Source: Chitinophagales bacterium (GTDB lineage: Bacteria > Bacteroidota > Bacteroidia > Chitinophagales > JABDMM01). From it: a DNA stretch of 64,000 nt. A model generated the notes under the pieces. The model searched no databases. It worked only from the letters and a program-made list of their open reading frames with translations, and was not told where the DNA came from. Position numbers and translations under genes: made by a program. The stretch is taken from contig JABDMM010000115.1 of the NCBI GenBank assembly GCA_013001465.1, forward strand, positions 1 to 64,000. Reading direction: 5' to 3'. How positions within the stretch are numbered: the first letter of the stretch is position 1; each line of letters starts with the position of its first letter. Positions 46,842 through 58,157 of the stretch are shown here, one piece after another.

Positions 46842-49348
46842 TAGACTCGTTTAACCCGTGCAGAGATCCCGGTAAGTAATTCATAAGGAATGCAGCCTAT
46901 CTTTTCTGCCATTGATGCGACTGTGTTTTCTTCACCAAAAACCAGCACTTCATCACCTTCCTCAGCTTCAATATCTGTAAGATCGATCATTGCCATATCC
47001 ATGCATACGCTACCTACAATTTTAGCTTCTGCACCATTTACTATAACATGTCCTACACCATTAGAGAATCTTCTATCGAGCCCATCAGCGTAACCGATAG
47101 CTATGATACCGATCTGCATATCTCGCTCAGCTACACCACTGCGACCATAGCCAATAGTGTCTCCGGTACTGATCTTTCTGATCTGAGAAACAACTGATCT
47201 TAACCGACCTACAGTTTCTAACTTATCGTTTAAAGTTCCACTGGGATCAATACCGTAAAGTCCAAGACCAATTCTAACCATATCGAATTGTGCCTTAGTG
47301 AACCTGACGATGCCTGAAGAATTAAGAATGTGCCTGAGGACCGGATAATCTAATGCCGACATTAAAAACTTGCTCATTCGGTCAAACCGTTCGATCTGAG
47401 ACCACGTAAACTCGTCATGATGTTCAGATTCTGCGGCTGCGAGGTGTGAAAAGATCGATTTCACTTCGATCCCTTTCATTTTCTTGAGCTTATTGGAAAG
47501 TGATTCCAATTCCTCCTCCAGAAATCCCAGCCTATTCATTCCGGTATCCAGCTTAAGATGGATCGGGAACGAGCCCCGAACCCCCATCTCACGAAGGACC
47601 TTTACAAACTTTCTGAGAATCCTGAACGAGTAAATTTCCGGTTCCAGTTCATATTTGATGATGGTTTCAAAGCTTCGAACTTCCGGATTCATAACCATTA
47701 TCGGCAGCTTAATACCTGCCTTTCTCAACTGCACGCCCTCATCAGTATAGGCGACAGTGATATAATCGACTCTGTTAAATTCTAATATATTCGCGATCTC
47801 ATAAGCTCCGGCACCATAAGCAAAAGCTTTTACCATGGCCATGCACTTTGTCTCAGGATGTAACAAGTTTTGGTAGACTTTCAGGTTGTTCCGGATCGCA
47901 TTTAAATTGATCTCGAATACTGTTTCATGGGCTTTTTCTTCCAGGAGTTTCGATATGCGTTCAAACCGAAAACTTCGTGCTCCCTTGATCAGTATTGTTT
48001 CAAACTGAAAAGTATCTGCCTCCAATTCTTTCAGGCAGCTTTCTGTATCTGGAAAATTATGATATTCCAGGTCGTTCAAGTTCTCGAATATTTTTTTCTG
48101 TCGAACCAAGGCTGGACCTATCCCTATCATTTTATTGATATCGCTGTTTGCGATCATTTCTCCAACTTCGCTATAAAGATCCATCTCGTTTTTCCCGCTT
48201 TCAAGAATATCCGAAAGGATCAACGTTTTTTGCTTATATGTGGCTTGCTGTTTTAAAAAATCGAGAGCGATCTTAAGCGAGCCCAGATCCGAATTATATG
48301 CATCATTGATCAGAGTGCAATTGTTCACTGCTTTCTTCATCTCCAACCTCATCGCGACCGGAGTAAGCCCTTTCATTCTTTTGGCGATGGTCTCGAAATC
48401 GATGCCAAGATATATCAACAAACAGATACAATGGATCGCATTCTCTATGGAAGCCTCATCGGTGAATGGGATCTCGATCTCATGAAGTCTGTCTTTATAT
48501 TTGGGGATGATGTACGTCTTATTTGCTGCTTTATGAATACCGCGTATCCTTACATCAGAGTCCCCATTATAGGACCAAGTAAAGGTTTTAAAAATATCGT
48601 CATCAATGCGATGCTGAATTATCTCGCCAATACTTTGATTTATCTCATGAGAATCCTTGCAATAGATCAACGCCTCACAATTAATAAATAGCTTTAGTTT
48701 TTCTTTCGTCTTATGGGAGATATTGAGAAAACCTTCGTTATGCGCTTCACCAATATTGGTAAAAATCCCGATCGTAGGCTTGATCACATTCTCCAGCTTA
48801 TCCATTTCGCCGGGCTCAGAAATACCCGCCTCAAAAATCCCCATCTCATGAAAATCATGCATTTCCCAAACCGATAAAGGGACTCCGATTTGCGAATTAT
48901 AGCTTTTAGGGCTTCTGACGATCGCATAATCATCCGATAAAAGCTGAAACAGCCATTCCTTCACGATCGTTTTCCCATTACTTCCTGTAACACCGATCAC
49001 GGGAGCATCGAATCGCTGTCTGTGTGAAGCAGCAAGAGTTTGTAATGCTGTGACAGTATCTTTAACATGAACAAAAGCAGCCCCAGGATAAGTGTCGATG
49101 TTGATCTTCTTACTTACGATGAAATTTCTGACACCTTTAGTGTAGAGTTCTTCTATATAATTATGACCATCAAGTCTTTTACCTTCAATGGCGAAAAACA
49201 AACTAGTCTCAGCCTCAGTAAGCATTCTGCTATCTAGTAGGAGGTGCTTTATTACATCATCACGCTCCGGCATTTTAAGAAACTGCCCCTTGACAATCTC
49301 TTTAATTTTGATGATATTATATATGTCTGTTATAACGACTGGCGGCAT
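46829..49348 (-). CDS. Bifunctional MurF ligase / alanine racemase fusion
   Basis: 839 residues. The N-terminal half (1 to about 460) is a Mur ligase with the ATP loop GVTGSNGKT and ILSDILESG; it adds D-Ala-D-Ala to UDP-MurNAc-tripeptide. The C-terminal half (about 470-839) is an alanine racemase with the PLP-lysine motif MVKAFAYGAG, the catalytic tyrosine region GYGRSG, and a closing ELLTGISARVKRVY. The fusion couples D-alanine production to its use in cell-wall precursor synthesis and is a known Bacteroidota arrangement. Both active-site motifs look intact. Its 3' end overlaps DUF4286 by 13 bases. Confidence 0.95.
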   Translation of the reverse strand: MPPVVITDIYNIIKIKEIVKGQFLKMPERDDVIKHLLLDSRMLTEAETSLFFAIEGKRLDGHNYIEELYTKGVRNFIVSKKINIDTYPGAAFVHVKDTVTALQTLAASHRQRFDAPVIGVTGSNGKTIVKEWLFQLLSDDYAIVRSPKSYNSQIGVPLSVWEMHDFHEMGIFEAGISEPGEMDKLENVIKPTIGIFTNIGEAHNEGFLNISHKTKEKLKLFINCEALIYCKDSHEINQSIGEIIQHRIDDDIFKTFTWSYNGDSDVRIRGIHKAANKTYIIPKYKDRLHEIEIPFTDEASIENAIHCICLLIYLGIDFETIAKRMKGLTPVAMRLEMKKAVNNCTLINDAYNSDLGSLKIALDFLKQQATYKQKTLILSDILESGKNEMDLYSEVGEMIANSDINKMIGIGPALVRQKKIFENLNDLEYHNFPDTESCLKELEADTFQFETILIKGARSFRFERISKLLEEKAHETVFEINLNAIRNNLKVYQNLLHPETKCMAMVKAFAYGAGAYEIANILEFNRVDYITVAYTDEGVQLRKAGIKLPIMVMNPEVRSFETIIKYELEPEIYSFRILRKFVKVLREMGVRGSFPIHLKLDTGMNRLGFLEEELESLSNKLKKMKGIEVKSIFSHLAAAESEHHDEFTWSQIERFDRMSKFLMSALDYPVLRHILNSSGIVRFTKAQFDMVRIGLGLYGIDPSGTLNDKLETVGRLRSVVSQIRKISTGDTIGYGRSGVAERDMQIGIIAIGYADGLDRRFSNGVGHVIVNGAEAKIVGSVCMDMAMIDLTDIEAEEGDEVLVFGEENTVASMAEKIGCIPYELLTGISARVKRVYYSE

Positions 49349-49439
49349 TTAGTATCTTATCAAAGAATAAAAAAAAATGTAAATTCTAAACAATTTTAAC
49401 ACAAGGAATCTTTATATAGTGCATACAATAGCTTAAGTT

Positions 49440-50024
49440 TTGAACAATTTTCTGAAACAAATACACAATCAGCTTTTTGGAAGGAAGGGATATCACAACG
49501 AACCCTTTCTTCATCATGAAATACAACGTGATGAATCCTATATGGATTGCTATCATGATTGGGAAAAGGATAAAAAATATATTCCTTGGCTGGATTTTAT
49601 GACTAAAGTGATGGATGAACGGGATTCAAATTTTGTAGATATTCTTCAAACTGAAACCTCCAATGGGTTACTATTTTACATCAATGACTTTGTATTGAAT
49701 AAAAAAGATGCTCATTACATATTCGATCTTTTAAGAGACAGGGTAAAACAAGAAGGTTATGTCTGCCATCTCTCCGATACCAGGATCTATAACCGTAGTG
49801 AATTCGTAGAAGAAAAAAATCGCTACTTCCTAAAACCTCGTTTCGAATACTGTGTAGAATCATTGCAGTTTATTCAACGGTATGGAAATATTATTATTGA
49901 ACTCATCTATGAAAACAATTTACCAAAGCGAATAAAAATTTGCAATCACTCGTATCGTGACCGAAAGTATTCACATGTTGAAAGCTTTGATGAACTTAAG
50001 GAGAAGTTGTTCAATGTTGCCTGA
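49440..50024 (+). CDS. Hypothetical protein, TTG start
   Basis: 194 residues. A TAA lies in frame just 3 bases before the TTG, so any start is at or after 49440; the first ATG would drop 34 residues. There is no signal peptide or membrane helix. The sequence is rich in aromatic and charged residues (YMDCYHDWEKDKKYIPWLDF) and its second half has beta strands (FLKPRFEYCVESLQFIQRYG, GNIIIELIYENN). I do not recognise the family. The 3' end overlaps the GT39 gene by 14 bases, convergent. Likely cytoplasmic. Function unknown. Confidence 0.65.
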   Translation: MNNFLKQIHNQLFGRKGYHNEPFLHHEIQRDESYMDCYHDWEKDKKYIPWLDFMTKVMDERDSNFVDILQTETSNGLLFYINDFVLNKKDAHYIFDLLRDRVKQEGYVCHLSDTRIYNRSEFVEEKNRYFLKPRFEYCVESLQFIQRYGNIIIELIYENNLPKRIKICNHSYRDRKYSHVESFDELKEKLFNVA

Positions 50025-51462
50025 TTCCATCTATTGTTAAATACTTGCAGTTTCTGTATGAATCCAATGTGCTTACTTCAAATTTGTTCACTAAGCAGTC
50101 TATTGAAATATAATCGCAGCTTATAACCGAATCGCCTACCTCAATTTGTCGGGGAAAGTTGATCTCAATATCTAAACTATCTCGGTAATTATAAAACTGT
50201 CTGTAGAAGGAAACATGCGGATTCAGACTTGAAATCACGATAGTATTTATAGCAAACTCTGGCATTTCTTCTTTTAACTTACTTATGTAATATGCATATC
50301 GTTCTCCAGGGTTATCTTGCCTCTTCATCACCTTATCCAATATGACATAGTAGGGAAACATCAGTAGCAAAATCATGGCGGCTGTCGCTCCCAATCTTAA
50401 ACTATTGTTGCCAATTTTGATTAACGAGCGCAAAGTTCTAAACAAGACATAGCCGCATAAGATACTTAGAAATGGATACATAGGAGCGATGTACCATATC
50501 AATTTTGTTTTTGAAAGAGAAAGGATGATTAGATAAGAGACACTGATAAGGCTAGTAAACTGAATAAATTTCTTTAATGACTTATTCTTTTCGGAGTAGA
50601 TCAATCCAAAAGAAATTGGTATTAGATAAATCCAGGGAAGAAATTTTCCTTCCCACATTTTTATCAGATAAAACCAGAAACTTTCTCCATGCTGCACTAA
50701 AGCTGAATATCTCCCTGATTCTTTCTGTAATACGCTATCTATGAAACCTGGAGTTTTAAATTCATGAAGAATATAGTATCCCAAGACCACCGCAACTACA
50801 GCAAATGAACCAATATAAACGAACGGCTTACTTAACACTTCCTTTAGCTTGCTTCTATAGATCGCCCAGATCAACAATGCAGGCATAGCTACCAGTCCGG
50901 CAAAACTTTTAGTAAAGACCGCACAGAATACCAAAAAGGCGAACAGATAGAAGAGTTTCTTATTACTGACATCTTCTATCCACTTATAGAATATCAAGCA
51001 ATACATTAAAACGAAAAAGGTGAGAACTCCGTCAGGATCACCGGTTCTCGCAACATGAAAATGTATATATCCCGGAGCTGTAAACAGAACAAATGCACTA
51101 AAATATCCCAGTGATATACTATTAAACTCCTTTCTTAAAAACCAAACAAGAGATAATCCGGTAAACAGGCAGAATAGTGCAACAGGAAGGCGAAATGATA
51201 ACTCTGAATAACCTAATACTTTAAATGACACGACTTGGATCCACGTGACCAGTGGTGGCTTTGGATTCCAAAGTATCGGTTTCCCATCGTAATGCCTGCA
51301 GATGAAATCATGGTTTTGAGACATCTCAAATGCATTCACCGCATATATCGCCTCATCCCACATTCTGAGGCTGTGAGAATCTAAGTGATGGAATAATGGG
51401 AAGTAAGCCAGGAACAGAAATACAATAAAGATCAAAGCTTGTTTATAATGCTTCAAAGGCAT
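50011..51462 (-). CDS. GT39-family glycosyltransferase (ArnT/PMT-like), membrane protein
   Basis: 483 residues with about ten membrane helices. The first periplasmic loop carries the acidic pair typical of GT39/PMT enzymes (MWDEAIYA), followed by KPPLVTW and FRLPVALF. These enzymes transfer a sugar from a polyprenyl-phosphate donor to lipid, protein or glycan in the periplasm; donor and acceptor cannot be deduced. It is the last gene of the leftward cluster, 3 bases after the LecA-like protein gene, so the two may act together on surface glycans (inference). Confidence 0.85.
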   Translation of the reverse strand: MPLKHYKQALIFIVFLFLAYFPLFHHLDSHSLRMWDEAIYAVNAFEMSQNHDFICRHYDGKPILWNPKPPLVTWIQVVSFKVLGYSELSFRLPVALFCLFTGLSLVWFLRKEFNSISLGYFSAFVLFTAPGYIHFHVARTGDPDGVLTFFVLMYCLIFYKWIEDVSNKKLFYLFAFLVFCAVFTKSFAGLVAMPALLIWAIYRSKLKEVLSKPFVYIGSFAVVAVVLGYYILHEFKTPGFIDSVLQKESGRYSALVQHGESFWFYLIKMWEGKFLPWIYLIPISFGLIYSEKNKSLKKFIQFTSLISVSYLIILSLSKTKLIWYIAPMYPFLSILCGYVLFRTLRSLIKIGNNSLRLGATAAMILLLMFPYYVILDKVMKRQDNPGERYAYYISKLKEEMPEFAINTIVISSLNPHVSFYRQFYNYRDSLDIEINFPRQIEVGDSVISCDYISIDCLVNKFEVSTLDSYRNCKYLTIDGIRQH

Positions 51463-51465
51463 ATT

Positions 51466-52449
51466 CTAATCGAGTTGGTTCACTTTCAACTTAACCTCAT
51501 AGTTTCCCTTATTGCCGGAATTATAAACCGATTCATAAATAGATAAGTAAAGTATTCCCGTAGCTTCTGATTTAGCTTTATATAGGTTCCCTGCGATACG
51601 AGTCGGACCCTTTTCTCCGATCTTAAATACTACATTCCCGAAAAGCGGACCTTTTTCTGAAGGTGGCTTTGAACCATTCACTCCGCCATCTGCGGTATAC
51701 GTATTCCCATCTAAGCTTTCAAGCACGATTTCTCCTGTAGCATTTATTGTAAGATTATCTCCCTTCTTTACTAATACACCGGTTTTCAACCATCCGTTGC
51801 TTCGGTTCGCAGAAATGTGTTGATCAGCTAAAAGCTTAAATGTCTTGGTTCGATACATTTCATCCTCCTGTAAGACAATTTCAATAACACCAACTGAACT
51901 GCGAGGAACTGTAAACTCTCCATACTTGCTATCCACAGTTATGCTTTCAAACTTATACTCACCAACAACACTGTGCTCTTCTCCAAAATGAATAATATCT
52001 CTTTCGCTGAAATCCGACTCCAGATCATACTTTTCTAAAAGAATCTGATAGAGGAGTTCTATGTTGAATGGGTTGTAAAGCTTCTTCTCATAATCAGGGG
52101 ATTCAATATAATCTCGCAGCATAGGTAAGATATTTTCATCCTTTTCGACTAATCTGTCAAACGCACGTTCTGATTCTTCCAAAGCTCCAAATTGAATTTT
52201 ATCGAGTTGCTCATAAAGCACATCTCTGTCCACTCCTTCTGAACTTACCCCAAGAACTATTTTGCGTACTTCTTTAGCCGGAAAAGCAAGGTTACCATAA
52301 TCGGTAGCGAATGGAATTTTGACAATGCTGGTATAACCGGTAAGCACATCTCCATTTTTCATGTTTAGTGTAACCAATGACCGCTCTTGCGCCATTGTTG
52401 ACACGGTCATAATTAGTATCAGAAGTAAATTTGCAATTACATGTTTCAT
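51466..52449 (-). CDS. Exported protein with C-terminal LecA/PA-IL-like lectin domain
   Basis: 327 residues. A signal peptide (MKHVIANLLLILIMTVSTMA) is followed by a beta-rich N-terminal region with two similar segments (LNMKNGDVLTGYTSIVKIPF and the VVGEYKFESITVDSKYGEFT region), and a C-terminal domain (about 210-327) that resembles the galactophilic lectin PA-IL (GEIVLESLDGN, GVNGSKPPSEKGPLFG, GNYEVKLKV). That fold binds sugars with calcium. I judge the domain by pattern only. It lies between prfA (11-base gap) and the GT39 gene (3-base gap). Confidence 0.65.
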   Translation of the reverse strand: MKHVIANLLLILIMTVSTMAQERSLVTLNMKNGDVLTGYTSIVKIPFATDYGNLAFPAKEVRKIVLGVSSEGVDRDVLYEQLDKIQFGALEESERAFDRLVEKDENILPMLRDYIESPDYEKKLYNPFNIELLYQILLEKYDLESDFSERDIIHFGEEHSVVGEYKFESITVDSKYGEFTVPRSSVGVIEIVLQEDEMYRTKTFKLLADQHISANRSNGWLKTGVLVKKGDNLTINATGEIVLESLDGNTYTADGGVNGSKPPSEKGPLFGNVVFKIGEKGPTRIAGNLYKAKSEATGILYLSIYESVYNSGNKGNYEVKLKVNQLD

Positions 52450-52460
52450 GACAAACGATA

Positions 52461-53534
52461 TTATGTTGAACTTCCTTCTTTCAGCTTCTCCGCATTCTCA
52501 GCGATCTTCAAGGCATCGATGATCTCTTGAATATCTCCACCTATAATGTTATCCAGGTTGTATAGCGTTAGGTTTATTCTGTGATCGGTTACCCTGCCTT
52601 GTGGGTAATTATATGTTCTGATCTTTGCTGATCTGTCTCCTGTTGATACCAGAGATTTTCTTCTGGATGCAATTTTTTGGTCTTGTTCTCTTTGCATTTT
52701 ATCGTAGATACGCGTACGCAAAACCCCCATTGCGATTTCTCGGTTCTTCAATTGAGATCTCCCTTCCTGACATTCAACGACGATTCCGGTAGGCAAGTGT
52801 GTAAGCCGCACTGCTGATTCCGTTTTATTCACGTGCTGACCACCAGCACCTGATGCGCGATAAGTATCGACTTTAATATCGCTTTCATTTAGATCTACTT
52901 CCACATCCTCGACCTCAGGCATTACCGCAACTGATGCAGCAGATGTGTGCACACGTCCTTGCGATTCAGTTTTTGGGACTCTCTGCACACGGTGAACTCC
53001 GGATTCATATTTGAGGTCACCGTACACCGTTTGTCCACTAACTTTCATTACAACTTCTTTAAAGCCATCAATAGTACCGAATGTCTGATTGATCACTTCT
53101 ACTTTCCATTTTCTTCCCTCACAGTATTTAATATACATCTTATAGAGATCTCCGGCGAAAATACTTGCTTCATCGCCACCGGTTCCTGCTCTGATCTCCA
53201 ACATTACATCTTTCTCATCCTCCGGGTCCTTTGGAATTAACAGAAATTTGATCTCTTCCTCGATTTGATCTTTCTTTTCTTCAAGTTCCGTAAGTTCTGA
53301 TTTAGCAAGACTCTTGAAATCGTCATCTTCTTTAGATGATAAGATCTCTTTGTTATGTTCAATGTTACTTAGAATGTTGGAATACTTATCATGAGCTTGC
53401 ACGATCTCTTCCAGGCTCTTATACTCCTTACTCAGGCGAGTAAATTCCTTCATATCCTTTATCAACTCAGGATCTGATAGTGACTTACCGATCTCCTCAT
53501 ACCTTTCTTTTATCGCTTCAAGCTTATCCAGCAT
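52461..53534 (-). CDS. prfA: Peptide chain release factor 1
   Basis: 357 residues, a normal length. The peptidyl-hydrolysis motif GGQ lies in YRASGAGGQHVNKTESAV, and the stop-codon recognition P-x-T is PKT in VQRVPKTESQG. The coiled N-terminal domain and QGRSQLKNREIA-type C-terminal segment (EGRSQLKNREIAM) are present. RF1 releases peptides at UAA and UAG. No RF2-type frameshift is present. The ATG overlaps the stop of the upstream hypothetical gene (TAATG), so the two are coupled. Confidence 0.97.
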   Translation of the reverse strand: MLDKLEAIKERYEEIGKSLSDPELIKDMKEFTRLSKEYKSLEEIVQAHDKYSNILSNIEHNKEILSSKEDDDFKSLAKSELTELEEKKDQIEEEIKFLLIPKDPEDEKDVMLEIRAGTGGDEASIFAGDLYKMYIKYCEGRKWKVEVINQTFGTIDGFKEVVMKVSGQTVYGDLKYESGVHRVQRVPKTESQGRVHTSAASVAVMPEVEDVEVDLNESDIKVDTYRASGAGGQHVNKTESAVRLTHLPTGIVVECQEGRSQLKNREIAMGVLRTRIYDKMQREQDQKIASRRKSLVSTGDRSAKIRTYNYPQGRVTDHRINLTLYNLDNIIGGDIQEIIDALKIAENAEKLKEGSST

Positions 53535-54271
53535 TACTTCAATTTATAAATTTTGATCCCTGATGGAACACAAACATACAATTGTCCCTTTTCAACTTCA
53601 ATGTCGAGAACACTAGCAATTTCCAATAACAAGGTCGTTTCATTACTTCTGAAATCGTGATTGAAGATCCCGTCAACAGTGCTAAAATAGCAGATCATCC
53701 CACTTATTTCGACCGAAGTGATCCCTTGCTGTTGAATACTTCTTACATAAGCACCAAGTTTGTCAAAGATATGAATGCCTGCATTATCTTTAATATACAA
53801 AGCGCCACCGGTAAAAAACAGATCACATGTGGAAGTTGGTTTTAAAATATGAGTATAATCGATCTGTTGTATTACTTTTCCGGTTTCTGTTATCTCTACC
53901 AAGGTATTGGACTCGCATTCATAAAACCAGAAGTTTCCCGAAGAAGTTACAGCTATTCTACCTTTGCCCAGACCCTGATCGTTGAGATCTATCGTTTTAA
54001 GCTCGATAAGGTCAAGATCTAAAACTACCACCTGATTCTTATCTTCGATATAAACTAGGGGTTTATGGATCTCCGAAATGTCTATTTGAGTTATATTTTC
54101 CGAATTGGAGGTGCTGTAAGTTTGTTTTTCTCCATTGATAGCTGTTTTTGTTAGAGAGCTACCCTTCACGGTATACACATTATCAAACACATCTACTTTT
54201 ACGATCTCTGCTTTGTTATTGATAACGGTTAAGAGTTCCAACGAAGCTATAAATACAAACAGCCAGCTCAT
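53534..54271 (-). CDS. Hypothetical protein, possible secreted beta-propeller
   Basis: 245 residues. A weak N-terminal hydrophobic segment (MSWLFVFIASLELLTV) may be a signal. The rest has alternating strand pairs such as VYTVKGSSLTKT, FWFYECESNTLVEITETGKV and LYIKDNAGIHIFDKLG, spaced about 40 residues apart, as in small propellers. No catalytic motif is present. It overlaps lpxH upstream by 4 bases (ATGA) and prfA downstream by 1 base (TAATG), so it is locked into this operon. The function is unknown. Similar hypothetical genes next to lpxH may exist in relatives. Confidence 0.72.
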   Translation of the reverse strand: MSWLFVFIASLELLTVINNKAEIVKVDVFDNVYTVKGSSLTKTAINGEKQTYSTSNSENITQIDISEIHKPLVYIEDKNQVVVLDLDLIELKTIDLNDQGLGKGRIAVTSSGNFWFYECESNTLVEITETGKVIQQIDYTHILKPTSTCDLFFTGGALYIKDNAGIHIFDKLGAYVRSIQQQGITSVEISGMICYFSTVDGIFNHDFRSNETTLLLEIASVLDIEVEKGQLYVCVPSGIKIYKLK

Positions 54272-55008
54272 TCTACAAAGTGTTTTAGCTCAAGCTTGCC
54301 ATCAGCAAACTCTGCATAGGTGAAGTGATCGATCCAATCACCAAGGTTGATATACCTACTATGCTGTCCAATTTCTATATCGACAGGGATATGCCGGTGA
54401 CCATAGATAAAATAATCGAAATGTTGTTCTTTTAGGAGCTCCTTTGAATGAATGACCAACCATTCTTTATCCTCTCCAAGGAATGCTTCTATCTCTGAGT
54501 GTTCCCGGCTTTTAAGCGACCAGTATTTGGCTATCCCAATTCCCAGATCAGGATGTAGTTTACTAAACAACCACTGACAAAATCGATTAGTAAATACTTT
54601 CTTAAGAAACTTATATCCATGGTCACCCGGACCAAGGCCATCTCCATGAGCGACATAAAATTCTTTATTCTGATAGTTGAATTTGTACTCTTCTTTATGC
54701 ACCTGTACGCCAAGTTCATCTTCAAAATAACCAAACAGCCAGACATCGTGGTTACCTGTAAAATAATGGATCTTTATACCTCTATCGCATAGTTCTGCTA
54801 TCTTGCCTAGAATGCGTGTAAAGCCTTTGGGGACAGATCTTTTATAATCAAACCAGAAATCGAAAATATCACCGACAAGAAAGATCTCATGTGCTTCGTA
54901 AGCGATGCTATCCAGCCATCGAATAAATTTTTTTTCCCGAATTAAGCTATTGGTGTGATCTGGAAATCCCAGATGAAGGTCAGATGCAAAAAATAATTTC
55001 GATCCCAC
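54268..55008 (-). CDS. lpxH: UDP-2,3-diacylglucosamine diphosphatase LpxH-like
   Basis: 246 residues with a GTG start. Calcineurin-like metallophosphoesterase motifs are in order: FASDLHLG, GDIFDFWFDY, TGNHDVW, AHGDGLG, YGHRH. This combination and the length fit LpxH of Bacteroidota, which releases UMP to form lipid X in lipid A synthesis at the inner membrane. A different metallophosphoesterase substrate cannot be excluded from motifs alone. It overlaps the next gene by 4 bases (ATGA) and follows LUD by 12 bases. Confidence 0.88.
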   Translation of the reverse strand: MGSKLFFASDLHLGFPDHTNSLIREKKFIRWLDSIAYEAHEIFLVGDIFDFWFDYKRSVPKGFTRILGKIAELCDRGIKIHYFTGNHDVWLFGYFEDELGVQVHKEEYKFNYQNKEFYVAHGDGLGPGDHGYKFLKKVFTNRFCQWLFSKLHPDLGIGIAKYWSLKSREHSEIEAFLGEDKEWLVIHSKELLKEQHFDYFIYGHRHIPVDIEIGQHSRYINLGDWIDHFTYAEFADGKLELKHFVE

Positions 55009-55020
55009 TTAGCGCTGAGT

Positions 55021-55620
55021 CTAGTGAAGCTTTTCATCACAAAGGAATACGTATATATCTCTTGGGCCTTCAGCATAAAGAACAGGAACATTACACATGG
55101 AAGTTTTCCAGCCGGAGGTTTTTGAAAGATCGAGCAATGAAGGGAGTTCATTTGACTTTTTGTCAAGGAAATCTTCTACTGCAGATTCAAGAGTGGAACA
55201 GAGTTGCGAACTATCGGCTATAAGTATATGTGCATCCGGAAACATCGGAAGCCTTCTTCTGGATGCTTGTTTAGGTGCAAGGAGAATTGCACCTGTATCT
55301 GAAATTAAATATTCGCAAGTTGAAAGGGCTGCATTGGAGTTATCCAGGTGATATCCGAGTTGATCCTTTTGGAAGTTGAGCGTATTTAGTGCTTCTTTCA
55401 ACTCCACTTCCCAGCAGTGAATATAATTCCAGTCTTTCTCTGTTTTCAACATTTCGAGCTGGGAAATACAATCCGCTTTGCTTTCGCAATAGAAAAAATG
55501 ACCCCCGAATTTTACCAGATTTTGAGCGAACTCAATATCCAGATTTGAACTTTCAGGCTTAGTCTCTTCTTCCTTAAAGAGTTTGAACTTAGTAGTTAGG
55601 TTTTCTGCGTTTTCAGACAT
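55021..55620 (-). CDS. LUD-domain protein (LutC-like), orphan
   Basis: 199 residues. The C-terminal two thirds have the LUD fold pattern (CEYLISDTGAILLAP, QASRRRLPMFPDAHILIADSS, DIYVFLCDEK). LutC works with LutA and LutB in lactate oxidation, but neither partner is nearby. In Bacteroidota a solo LUD gene next to ftsH is common and its function is unclear. A TAAATTTG element ends 4 bases before the ATG, inside the gap to ftsH, so a private promoter is possible. Confidence 0.82.
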   Translation of the reverse strand: MSENAENLTTKFKLFKEEETKPESSNLDIEFAQNLVKFGGHFFYCESKADCISQLEMLKTEKDWNYIHCWEVELKEALNTLNFQKDQLGYHLDNSNAALSTCEYLISDTGAILLAPKQASRRRLPMFPDAHILIADSSQLCSTLESAVEDFLDKKSNELPSLLDLSKTSGWKTSMCNVPVLYAEGPRDIYVFLCDEKLH

Positions 55621-55624
55621 GGTA

Positions 55625-55632
55625 CAAATTTA
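55625..55632 (-). promoter_or_regulatory. Candidate -7 element TAAATTTG before the LUD gene
   Basis: Exact TAnnTTTG match on the minus strand ending 4 bases before the LUD ATG, in the 20-base gap after ftsH. The position implies a near-leaderless transcript if used. Confidence 0.3.
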
Positions 55633-55640
55633 AATAAAGC

Positions 55641-57704
<2,064 letters not shown>

Positions 57705-57722
57705 TTATATTGAATTGCTACT

Positions 57723-58103
57723 TTAAACGATTTTTTGAATACTATCGTGCTTATAAACTGTTGCATCATTCCAAAGTTCTTCTAATTGATACTTCAATCT
57801 TGCTTCTCTATGAAATACATGAACAACGATATCTATGTAATCCAACAGAATCCATTCTAAATTGTTGTATCCCTCAACGAATGCCGGAACTTGTTTATAG
57901 TCCTTCTTAATTTTATCTCTTATGTGATCGGCTATGGCTTGAACTTGAGTGCTGGAATCACCATGACAAATGATGAAATAATCGGAGATAGCTTCAGAAA
58001 CTTCGCTCAGATCCAAACTAACAACATCATTACCTTTCTTATCCAGAATTGCATCTACTACTGCATTTCTTAAAATATTTGCGGTTGCGACTTTTTTCTT
58101 CAA
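57723..58103 (-). CDS. rsfS: Ribosomal silencing factor RsfS
   Basis: 126 residues with a TTG start; no ATG or GTG lies in frame between it and an upstream stop (TAA at 58131), and the N-terminus from TTG fits the family. Signature segments: ISDYFIICHGDSSTQVQAIADHI and YNNLEWILLDYIDIVVHVF. RsfS binds ribosomal protein L14 and blocks subunit joining when nutrients are short. It is the first gene of the leftward cluster and divergent from birA across 54 bases; birA also starts with TTG. Confidence 0.95.
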   Translation of the reverse strand: MKKKVATANILRNAVVDAILDKKGNDVVSLDLSEVSEAISDYFIICHGDSSTQVQAIADHIRDKIKKDYKQVPAFVEGYNNLEWILLDYIDIVVHVFHREARLKYQLEELWNDATVYKHDSIQKIV

Positions 58104-58157
58104 ATATTTATTTTTCCCTTTGTTTATAATTTAGTTCTATATTGTAAAGTTACTCAT

